Source: Clostridia bacterium
GTDB lineage: Bacteria > Bacillota > Clostridia > Oscillospirales > Butyricicoccaceae
Direction of reading: 5' to 3'
DNA: 9,963 nucleotides
NCBI GenBank assembly: GCA_017552495.1
Contig: JAFZPW010000139.1
Location: forward strand, 1-9,963
Position 1 is the stretch's first letter. Each line of letters starts with the position of its first letter. The position numbers and the translations under genes were made by a program. Shown here in pieces: positions 1 to 5,676 of the stretch. A model generated the notes under the pieces. The model was given only the letters and a program-made list of their open reading frames with translations, was not told where the DNA came from and did no database searches.

Positions 1-1174
1 CGTCGGGATGCCGCCGCTGCAAATCGGCCTCCAGCACATAGAGCAGGCCGGAGCGCCGCTCCCGGGCCAGGATCACAATGGCGGAAAAATCGCCGGAGGC
101 CGTTTTGCCCAGACTGGGGTCGCAATAACCGAAAAACTGAAAATCTCCGGAAAAATCCACCCCCTCGGGGTCGTAATAACGGAACCATTCCGCAGGAAAC
201 AGACAGCTTTGCGGATCCACGGGCGTGTTTTGCATCTCTTGATAAAAGATCCCCTCTCCCTCGCTGACCATCATGCACATCAACTCGTAATAGGAGAGCT
301 TTTTGGGCCACAGCACCCGGGTGCCCGCCAGCATCTCCTTGCGGTGAGCGGTGAAAAACCGCAGGGCGGTCTTGTCCCGCCGGGGATCGGAAAGGTCGGT
401 GTAGAGCGTCTGCCAGCGCCGCCACAGATCGCTTTCGGAAAACCGCTCCACTGCCTGCAGCCGCAGCGTTTTGTATGCGGGATTTCGCAGCAGACGGCTC
501 AGAAGGCTGTCGTGATGCAGCACGGTCCCGATGCACACAATGTCGGTATAGCGGTCGCCCGCCTTGCTCACCGCGCCGAAAAACCACCGCTCCAGTTTTT
601 GCCGCAGGTCGGCGGACAGCACCTCCTGGTCGTTTTCCACATCGTCCAGCAAAATCAGATCGGGGCGGCGGGCGCCGTGCCGCCGGCCACGCAGCTTTTG
701 CCCCGAGCCCACGGCGTCGATGCGCGCCCCGTTTTCCAGGAGGATGACGGTGCTTTTCCAAACTCGCCCTTTTTGCGCGCCGAAGTCCCGCAAAATCGCC
801 TCGTTGTCCTCCAACTCAGTTTTGATCGCGTCGAGAAAGGCGGCGGCCTGAGCCTCGGTGTCCGAGACCAGCAGAATGTATTTTTTGTAGCCGTAAAGCG
901 CCGCGTGCAGCACGTTTTGCAGGCTCATCAGCGTGGATTTCGCGTGTCCCCGGGGGGCGGCCACCGCCAGGCGGCAGCCGGGGCTTTCCAGCATGGGGGC
1001 CGTTCCGCCGGACAGAGGATTCATTCCCCGCATCACCGTTTTGGCCCACAGACGGCAAAGCCGCCGGTGAAACGGCGGCGAGGGCAGGGTGAAATAATGG
1101 GGCAGATAGGTCTGGCCAAAGAGCAGCGGATCGGCGGCACAGGCCGCCTTAGCGCTTGGAAACAAGGATGTCAT
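1..1174 (-). CDS. Phage-type terminase large subunit (partial, C-terminus beyond window)
   Basis: This is the ATP-driven DNA-packaging motor and nuclease of a tailed phage or a phage-derived element. The frame is open from an ATG at 1174 to the left edge, giving 391 residues. The ATPase domain shows a Walker A-type motif APRGHAKST at residues 73-81 and a Walker B-type LILLDD ending at D178, followed by E180. A nuclease-domain start follows with GYCDPSLG (D352) and a later GDFSAIV, typical of the RNase H-like terminase C-terminal domain. The rest of the nuclease domain lies outside the window. The start overlaps the end of the preceding small gene by 26 bases, and I see no strong Shine-Dalgarno site, so translational coupling is likely. 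No small terminase subunit, integrase or attachment site is visible upstream. The identification is strong; whether the element is active is unknown. Confidence 0.88.
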   Translation of the reverse strand, partial: MTSLFPSAKAACAADPLLFGQTYLPHYFTLPSPPFHRRLCRLWAKTVMRGMNPLSGGTAPMLESPGCRLAVAAPRGHAKSTLMSLQNVLHAALYGYKKYILLVSDTEAQAAAFLDAIKTELEDNEAILRDFGAQKGRVWKSTVILLENGARIDAVGSGQKLRGRRHGARRPDLILLDDVENDQEVLSADLRQKLERWFFGAVSKAGDRYTDIVCIGTVLHHDSLLSRLLRNPAYKTLRLQAVERFSESDLWRRWQTLYTDLSDPRRDKTALRFFTAHRKEMLAGTRVLWPKKLSYYELMCMMVSEGEGIFYQEMQNTPVDPQSCLFPAEWFRYYDPEGVDFSGDFQFFGYCDPSLGKTASGDFSAIVILARERRSGLLYVLEADLQRRHPD

Positions 1175-1398
1175 AGATCTGCGTCAGCTTCTGCTCGATG
1201 GAGGTCTGGAATCGGCAGAACTCATCGTAGCGGAGATAACTTTCCCGGATGCGGTCGAGCGCCTTCGCCGTCTGCTTTTTTTTCGTCCTCCAGATCCATG
1301 CGCAGAGCGTCGTGACCGGAAATCAGCCGTTTGAGAAAATAGCCGAAGGCCCCGGTGACAGCCGCCAGCGCACAAGAGACCCAAACCGTTTGATTCAT
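1149..1398 (-). pseudogene. Small single-helix membrane protein, frame broken in an A8 run
   Basis: An ATG at 1398 follows an AGGAG site 10 bases upstream. As written, the frame codes 58 residues and stops at 1222. The downstream part reads as plausible protein only in another frame, and removing one A from the eight-A run (minus-strand sense, plus positions 1276-1283) gives a coherent 82-residue product ending at 1149. That product has a hydrophobic segment at about residues 4-22, a basic FLKRL edge, then a charged, probably helical tail ending YDILVSKR. The restored gene overlaps the terminase start by 26 bases, as is usual in phage operons. It may be a holin-like or other phage membrane protein, but I do not recognise the family. 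The break could be a sequencing error, a true mutation or transcriptional slippage on the A run. Confidence 0.65.
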
Positions 1399-1408
1399 AA
1401 AAATATCA

Positions 1409-1439
1409 CTCCTTTGCCGCCTATTGTGGGGCAAAGGAG
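1409..1439 (-). terminator. Hairpin with T-rich tail that also contains the next gene's Shine-Dalgarno site
   Basis: Perfect 10-bp arms CTCCTTTGCC (1409-1418) and GGCAAAGGAG (1430-1439) flank an 11-base loop. In the minus direction the stem is followed by TGATATTTTT, so it can act as a weak intrinsic terminator after the secreted-protein gene ending at 1473. The second arm contains the AGGAG that serves the gene starting at 1398, so folding would hide that ribosome binding site. The dual role is inference. Confidence 0.55.
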
Positions 1440-1472
1440 CGGAAAAGCAAAAGGAACCGCGCATTTGACAGA

Positions 1473-2612
1473 TCAGTTCGGGGTCTCCGTCCATTCCCGG
1501 ACGGGGCGGACGGTATAATTCTGTCCGGTGAGATAACTGCAGATCACGGGCAACACCTGCTGGGTCAGCTCGTCGGGGCGGAGCAGCAGCGCGCTGCCGC
1601 TTTCCGCCGAACGAAGCGTCTGCTGCAGCGCCGTACGCAGGCGCTGAGCGGTGAGCTCCGGCGTGTAAACGTCATAGGTGGGGAGCCATGGTTGAAAGCC
1701 CGCCTGGCTGAGAGCCATGCGCTGCTGCGGGGAAAGGGCGTCGGGATCGGCCGCGGAAACCAGCCGCACCCGGATGTGCAGCAGAGAGGCCAACGCTTCC
1801 GAGGCGGCCTCGGCTTCGGCTTCGGGGTCGTCCTCCGTCAGCAGGATCCCCAGGGAAAATCCCCGGCAAAAGACCTGCCGCATCTGGTCGGCCGACCCGG
1901 CCAGATCGTCGGAGGGGAAGAAAAAGGCGGCGGAGAAGCGGGAGGCCTCCAGCGTATCCAGCAGATGCGAAAGGGAATCGTCCGGCTTGCCCAAAAAGAG
2001 CAGCGAAATATCCCGGGCAGCGGGGGCGGGCGGCGCGGGAGGCGTATCGCCGCCGGGGGATGCCAGACCGCTGTTGACGTTGCGGGCATCGGCCACACCG
2101 GCCAGCGCCTCTTGATTGCGGGAAATCACCGCCGATTCCGAGAGCGCCGGGGTCTTGCCCGCCACACGGATCACGGAATAGCCCACGCCGCTGTTGGCGG
2201 CGGAAACAAAGGCAAAGTACAGATTGAGCCGGATACAAATCAGTTGAATGGGCAGATAAGGCACGCCGCCCCGCATTTTTGCGGAGAGGGGAATCTGGCT
2301 GTTTGCTTCATAGGTATAGGTGTTCCCTGTGTCCAGCTCAAAATAGATGGCGTTGCCGGTGCGGAACACGGTGACCCGCTGATCGGCGGCGTTATAGGAG
2401 CAGCCCACCCCGCTGAGCTTTTGCAGCGTGGTATAGGGCGTGTAGATGATGCCGTCGAGATAGACGGCCATGCCGTTGTCCGAAGCGTCGGTGAGGACGG
2501 TGTCCTCGGCGATGGTGAGCAGATAACTGTCGGCGGCAAAAACCGGAACAGAGGCAGGCAGCACGGCCAGCGCCAATGCCAGCGTCAAAAGAAGCGCCAG
2601 CGTCTTTTTCAT
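1473..2612 (-). CDS. Secreted protein with stalk-like N-domain and degenerate NodB-like domain
   Basis: The ATG at 2612 is chosen because GGGAGGG lies 8 bases upstream and a classical signal peptide begins there (MKKTLALLL..., cleavage near AFA/AD around residue 26-27); an in-frame ATG at 2666 lacks both. The product is 379 residues. Residues about 28-150 resemble the copper-amine-oxidase N-terminal-like stalk domain of clostridial exported proteins, with YLDG.IYTPY and GVPYLPIQ repeats. A Pro/Ala linker at 188-199 leads to residues 201-379, which follow the layout of a polysaccharide deacetylase (NodB) fold: ISLLFLGKPDD, SAAFFF, GFSLGI, a later GFQPWLPTYDVY, and SGSALLLRPDE. The catalytic Asp pair and the HxxxH metal site are absent, so enzyme activity is unlikely. 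A binding or structural role in the cell envelope is inference. Confidence 0.72.
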   Translation of the reverse strand: MKKTLALLLTLALALAVLPASVPVFAADSYLLTIAEDTVLTDASDNGMAVYLDGIIYTPYTTLQKLSGVGCSYNAADQRVTVFRTGNAIYFELDTGNTYTYEANSQIPLSAKMRGGVPYLPIQLICIRLNLYFAFVSAANSGVGYSVIRVAGKTPALSESAVISRNQEALAGVADARNVNSGLASPGGDTPPAPPAPAARDISLLFLGKPDDSLSHLLDTLEASRFSAAFFFPSDDLAGSADQMRQVFCRGFSLGILLTEDDPEAEAEAASEALASLLHIRVRLVSAADPDALSPQQRMALSQAGFQPWLPTYDVYTPELTAQRLRTALQQTLRSAESGSALLLRPDELTQQVLPVICSYLTGQNYTVRPVREWTETPN

Positions 2613-2654
2613 TTCCGCATCCCTCCCTGCATAAGGTTTTTTCAGATCGCTTTT

Positions 2655-2683
2655 ATTATACGGCATGGGCCGGAAAATGGCAA
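2655..2683 (-). promoter_or_regulatory. Sigma-70-type promoter for the secreted NodB-like protein
   Basis: On the minus strand, TTGCCA (2683-2678) and a perfect TATAAT (2660-2655) are separated by exactly 17 bases. This lies about 40 bases upstream of the ATG at 2612 and is the best promoter match in the window. Confidence 0.75.
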
Positions 2684-2707
2684 GAGGGCAAAAAAGGAGG
2701 CGGGGAT

Positions 2708-2965
2708 ATGGCGCAGAGCGGGTTGTTTGATCTGCCGCCGGAGGTGTTGTGCGCGCTGGCCACGGTGCTGGGATTTGCCGCCGCCGGCAAACTGACGCCC
2801 GCGCAGCAGAACACGCTGGGAAACGCCCTGATGCTCACGGGGCAGGTGCTGGAGACCGCTTCGGCGCAGGGGCAGTATTTGCAGGCGCAGCAAGTCCGGC
2901 CCGAACGCCGCCTGGCGGACATCGAGGCTCGTCTGGCGGAACTGGAGCGGCAAAACGGCGCTTAA
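2708..2965 (+). CDS. Unrecognised 85-residue protein with coiled-coil-like C-terminus
   Basis: The ATG at 2708 is set by AGGAGG seven bases upstream; in-frame codons upstream would extend into the opposing promoter and lack a ribosome site. The product has a hydrophobic helix at about residues 11-28, an Ala/Gln-rich middle containing LTPAQQNTLGNALMLTGQVL, and a charged heptad-like end at 65-83 (RRLADIEARLAELERQ). There are no catalytic motifs and no clear signal peptide. The single hydrophobic stretch is short and could be either a membrane segment or a buried helix. The gene stands alone on the plus strand, facing away from the secreted-protein promoter and converging on sfsA with overlapping stop codons. 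I do not recognise the family. The codon pattern and ribosome site make it likely a real gene. Confidence 0.7.
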   Translation: MAQSGLFDLPPEVLCALATVLGFAAAGKLTPAQQNTLGNALMLTGQVLETASAQGQYLQAQQVRPERRLADIEARLAELERQNGA

Positions 2966-3642
2966 AGCAGCACGGGAACAGAGCGGACAATTTCCATCTC
3001 GTCAGGGGTGACGGCGCACTCCAGCGCCTGTACGTCCACGCCGGCCCGGGCCGCTTCCCGCAATGCCTCGCCGAAGGCGGGGTGGGTGCGGTCGTTGGGC
3101 ATAAAACCGAGGATGCCGGACATTTGAACGATAAAAACCACATGGGCGCCCAGCCCGGCGGCCTTGGCCGCCGTCAATTCCCGCAGATGCTTCACGCCGC
3201 GCAGCGTGGGCGCGTCGGGAAAACGGACAAGGCCGTTTTCTTCCAGCGTGACGCCCTTGACCTCGATGTAATGGAGCGTCCCGTCCGCTTCCATGGAAAA
3301 ATCAAAGCGGGAAGCGCCGCAGGCCACCTCGGCGCGCAGCGAATCTCCGCCGGGGAGAAAGCGCCCCGCCCGGGCGTATTCCGCAAAAGCGGCGTTGGGT
3401 GCGGCGGCGTCCATGTTAATCAGACGGCCGCCCTTTTCCACGGCGATCAGATCAAAGGCGGTTTTGCGCCCAGGCTTGTCCGCCCGGCTGAGCCAGACCC
3501 GCACGCCGGGGATCAAAAGTTCCCGGCAGCGGCCGGTGTTTTTCACATGGACGGTCTCCTCGGCGCCGTTCAGCAGTACCTGAGCGATAAAGCGGTTGGG
3601 CCGCCGGACAAAGACCGCCGGAACAACGTGTGCGTACCGCAT
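2962..3642 (-). CDS. sfsA: SfsA family DNA-binding/nuclease protein
   Basis: This is the 'sugar fermentation stimulation' protein A family: an N-terminal OB-like nucleic-acid-binding part and a C-terminal PD-(D/E)xK-like nuclease core. The 226-residue length fits the family. Visible family features are VHVKNTGRCRELLIPG (about residues 31-46) and SRFDFSMEADGTLHYIEVKG, in which D114, E127 and K129 are the likely metal-site residues. FIVQMSGILGFMPNDRTHPAF at 170-190 is the usual C-terminal signature. The start is the ATG at 3642, which shares one base with the stop of the DUF1653 gene (TGATG), so translation is probably coupled. The physiological role is poorly defined in the family; the older maltose-regulator idea rests on E. 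coli work. The stop codon overlaps that of the convergent 85-residue gene. Confidence 0.93.
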   Translation of the reverse strand: MRYAHVVPAVFVRRPNRFIAQVLLNGAEETVHVKNTGRCRELLIPGVRVWLSRADKPGRKTAFDLIAVEKGGRLINMDAAAPNAAFAEYARAGRFLPGGDSLRAEVACGASRFDFSMEADGTLHYIEVKGVTLEENGLVRFPDAPTLRGVKHLRELTAAKAAGLGAHVVFIVQMSGILGFMPNDRTHPAFGEALREAARAGVDVQALECAVTPDEMEIVRSVPVLL

Positions 3643-3872
3643 CAGACCCGCTCCTCCCGTTTCACCGGAACAAAACGGGGCTGGCGGCAGCCTTCCCGCT
3701 CCACTATCTCGTTCCACATGGCGGCGGGGCGCACCCAAACGCCCCCGTCGCCGTACAGGGCGCGATAAACCACCATCTCCTCCCCGGTCTCGCTGTGGCG
3801 GGCGGTACACAGGACACGATAGAGCCCGCCTTTGAAATGCCGGTAGAGCCCGGCGGGAACAGAAGCCTTCAT
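3642..3872 (-). CDS. DUF1653 domain protein
   Basis: This 76-residue protein matches the DUF1653 pattern over most of its length: GLYRHFKGGLYRVL, then ARHSETGEEMVVYRALY, then GGVWVRPAAMWNEIV. These are small, probably cytoplasmic beta-rich proteins of unknown function. The ATG at 3872 is preferred, with GAGG eight bases upstream; an in-frame GTG three codons earlier would sit inside that ribosome site. The gene is the first of a two-gene unit with sfsA, overlapping it by one base, and lies about 20 bases downstream of a good promoter. Co-transcription with a nuclease-like protein is seen directly in the layout; any functional link is inference. Confidence 0.88.
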   Translation of the reverse strand: MKASVPAGLYRHFKGGLYRVLCTARHSETGEEMVVYRALYGDGGVWVRPAAMWNEIVEREGCRQPRFVPVKREERV

Positions 3873-3890
3873 ACAGATCACCTCAATGAC

Positions 3891-3919
3891 AGTATACCGG
3901 ATTCTTTTTTCCGCTGCAA
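3891..3919 (-). promoter_or_regulatory. Promoter of the DUF1653-sfsA unit
   Basis: On the minus strand, TTGCAG (3919-3914) and TATACT (3896-3891) are separated by 17 bases. The predicted transcript start lies about 10 bases upstream of the coding start, leaving a very short leader that holds only the ribosome site. Confidence 0.65.
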
Positions 3920-3922
3920 GCC

Positions 3923-3951
3923 TTGCGGCAAACGGCGTTTCATGGTAAGAT
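3923..3951 (+). promoter_or_regulatory. Promoter of the DUF362-HExxH protein unit
   Basis: TTGCGG (3923-3928) and TAAGAT (3946-3951) are separated by 17 bases, about 30 bases ahead of the ATG at 3983. Its -35 box is three bases from the divergent -35 box on the other strand. Confidence 0.6.
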
Positions 3952-3982
3952 GAGGTTAAATTATCAAAGGAGGCGATCGTTA

Positions 3983-5101
3983 ATGGCGGCGTCCAAAGTA
4001 TATTTTACTGATTTTTCCGCCAGAAAAGAGCCGTTGCAGCGCAAACTTTATCGGCTGATGGTGGCGGCCGGTATCAAAAACATGGATTTTGAGAACAAAT
4101 TCACCTGCATCAAACTGCACCTGGGCGAGCCGGGCAATTTGGGCTATCTGAGGCCCAATTACGCAAAAACGGTGGCCGATCTGGTGAAGGAACTGGGCGG
4201 CAAGCCCTTTTTGAGCGACGCCAACACCCTTTATGTCGGCCGCCGGAAAAACGCGTTGGAGCATCTGGAGGCCGCCTATGAAAACGGGTTTTCCCCTTTT
4301 TCCACCGGCTGCCATGTAATCATCGCCGACGGGCTCAAAGGCACCGACGAGGTGGAGGTTCCCGTGGCGGGCGCGGAATACTGTCCCACCGCCAAGATCG
4401 GCCGCGCCTTTATGGACGCCGATGTGTTTCTTTCCCTGACCCATTTCAAGGGTCATCAGTCCACCGGCTTCGGCGGCTGTCTGAAGAATATCGGCATGGT
4501 CGGCTCCCGCGCGGGCAAGATGGAGATGCACTCCCGGGGGATTCCCTCGGTAAACGCAAAAAAATGCGTGGGCTGCCGCATCTGCGGACAGAACTGCGCC
4601 CACGGCGCCTTTTCTTATGATTCAGGGAAAGCCAGTCTGGACGAGGGAAAGTGTACCGGCTGCGGAAGGTGTATCGCCCATTGTCCCACCGACGCCATCC
4701 AGTGCAAATGGGACGAGGCCCGCTCGGTGCTCAGCAAAAAGGTGGCGGAATATACCAAGGCCGTGGTAGACGGACGGCCCTGTTTCCATGTGACGCTGGT
4801 GATGGACGTTTCCCCCACCTGCGACTGCGACACCTGCAACGACCTGCCCGTGATCCCCGACGTGGGGATGTTTGCCTCCTTCGATCCGGTGGCGCTGGAT
4901 CAGGCCTGCGCCGACGCGGTGAACGCCCAGACGGTGGCCAAAGGCAGCCTGCTGGACGAGATCGTGCGGGAGCAGGGCTTGGACAAGCCAAAGGGCGAAT
5001 ATTTCCGCACCATGCATCCCGACACCCGTTGGGAAGATGGACTGGAGCACGCCGAAAAGCTGGGGCTTGGCACACGGGAATATGAATTGATCGAGATCTG
5101 A
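3983..5101 (+). CDS. DUF362 domain protein with two [4Fe-4S] ferredoxin motifs
   Basis: The ATG at 3983 has AAAGGAGG about 9 bases upstream; the longer in-frame start at 3923 would lie upstream of the predicted transcript start. The product is 372 residues. Residues 1-185 match the DUF362 family, with TCIKLHLGEPGN, the SDANTLYVGRR loop, and LTHFKGHQSTGFGGCLKNIGM. Two ferredoxin motifs follow: C195, C198, C201, C205 and C224, C227, C230, C234, each ending in a CAxxAF or CPTDAI pattern, so two [4Fe-4S] clusters are expected. A further cysteine group C280, C282, C285 (CDCDTC) precedes the conserved DVGMFASFDPVALDQA region. There is no signal peptide, so it should be cytoplasmic. It probably carries electrons or supports a redox reaction in an anaerobe; the substrate is unknown. 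It is followed after 14 bases by the HExxH gene. Confidence 0.9.
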   Translation: MAASKVYFTDFSARKEPLQRKLYRLMVAAGIKNMDFENKFTCIKLHLGEPGNLGYLRPNYAKTVADLVKELGGKPFLSDANTLYVGRRKNALEHLEAAYENGFSPFSTGCHVIIADGLKGTDEVEVPVAGAEYCPTAKIGRAFMDADVFLSLTHFKGHQSTGFGGCLKNIGMVGSRAGKMEMHSRGIPSVNAKKCVGCRICGQNCAHGAFSYDSGKASLDEGKCTGCGRCIAHCPTDAIQCKWDEARSVLSKKVAEYTKAVVDGRPCFHVTLVMDVSPTCDCDTCNDLPVIPDVGMFASFDPVALDQACADAVNAQTVAKGSLLDEIVREQGLDKPKGEYFRTMHPDTRWEDGLEHAEKLGLGTREYELIEI

Positions 5102-5115
5102 GAGAAGCGAAAAGC

Positions 5116-5577
5116 ATGGAACGGCAGGAACTGGAGCGTCTGTTTGCGTTTTGGTGCGCCAAACTGCGCGTCACGCCGGGATGGGACGCCAAACTGAAAC
5201 TGGTGGAAGACCCCGGCTGGCGCAAGACCGGAGACATCAAGATCGACTGTGACGATAAAAAAGCGGTGGTGCTGCTCAACACAGCCCGGATGGAGGGGCG
5301 CAACCCGGAGGAAATTTTGGTGCACGAGCTGTTCCACCTCAAACTCTATCCCCTGGATCAGACCACCGAAAGCTTGATCGACAGCACCTTTGAAGAAGGG
5401 ACGCCGGCCCGCGCCTTTGCCATGACGCAGTTTTTTACCACGCTGGAGCAGACGGTGGAGGAATTGGCCAAGTGCTTTTTGCTGGAGTTTGGCGAAGACC
5501 GGACGCTCTCCTTCGGCCGGTGCGAAGCCAAGCCCTCATTCAACGAATTGTTCGGCGGACTGAAAAATCTGGAGTGA
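5116..5577 (+). CDS. Small HExxH zinc-metallopeptidase-like protein
   Basis: This 153-residue protein contains VHELFHL with H70, E71 and H74, the zinc-binding and catalytic signature of many metallopeptidases. A downstream helix, TTLEQTVEELAKCFL (residues 108-122), holds Glu residues, one of which could be the third zinc ligand as in gluzincin-type sites. The N-terminal region (LRVTPGWDAKLKLVEDPGW, then KAVVLLNTARM) resembles the substrate-strand layout before the active helix in small SprT- or phage-like putative peptidases. There is no signal peptide or membrane segment. The ribosome site is weak (GAGAAG), and the gene begins 14 bases after the DUF362 stop, so coupling is likely. The unit ends at a strong terminator. 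The peptidase assignment rests on the motif; the substrate is unknown. Confidence 0.75.
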   Translation: MERQELERLFAFWCAKLRVTPGWDAKLKLVEDPGWRKTGDIKIDCDDKKAVVLLNTARMEGRNPEEILVHELFHLKLYPLDQTTESLIDSTFEEGTPARAFAMTQFFTTLEQTVEELAKCFLLEFGEDRTLSFGRCEAKPSFNELFGGLKNLE

Positions 5578-5623
5578 GCGGGAACGGAACAAGCCCGCGG
5601 GAGAAAAACGGCGAAAAAAACAG

Positions 5624-5650
5624 GGAGCGGGCAGTTGCCCGCTCCTTTTC
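5624..5650. terminator. Bidirectional intrinsic terminator between convergent operons
   Basis: A perfect 10-bp stem, GGAGCGGGCA (5624-5633) and TGCCCGCTCC (5636-5645), closes a tiny loop. It is followed on the plus strand by TTTTCCCGTTTTT and on the minus strand by CTGTTTTTTT. It can end both the DUF362 unit from the left and the metG-tatD-citC operon from the right. Confidence 0.88.
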
Positions 5651-5676
5651 CCGTTTTTGACAGGGAACCTGCGTTG

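Noticed and set aside
1184..1283. A -1 ribosomal frameshift at the A run (A AAA AAA)
   Set aside because: The -1 frame gives an Arg/Ser-rich, unprotein-like tail. The coherent continuation is in the +1 (or -2) frame, so a classical -1 slippery site does not explain it.
8..1315. A 435-codon open frame on the plus strand
   Set aside because: It is antisense to the terminase, which has clear Walker and nuclease motifs. The plus-strand translation is low in recognisable motifs and arises from the GC-rich codon pattern.
2636..2707. A plus-strand promoter for the 85-residue gene
   Set aside because: TTATAC-like hexamers occur, but none has an acceptable -35 box at 16-18 bases; the clear promoter here faces the other way.
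1692..2795. A 367-codon open frame on the plus strand
   Set aside because: It is antisense to the secreted NodB-like protein, which has a promoter, ribosome site and signal peptide. The plus-strand frame has none of these.
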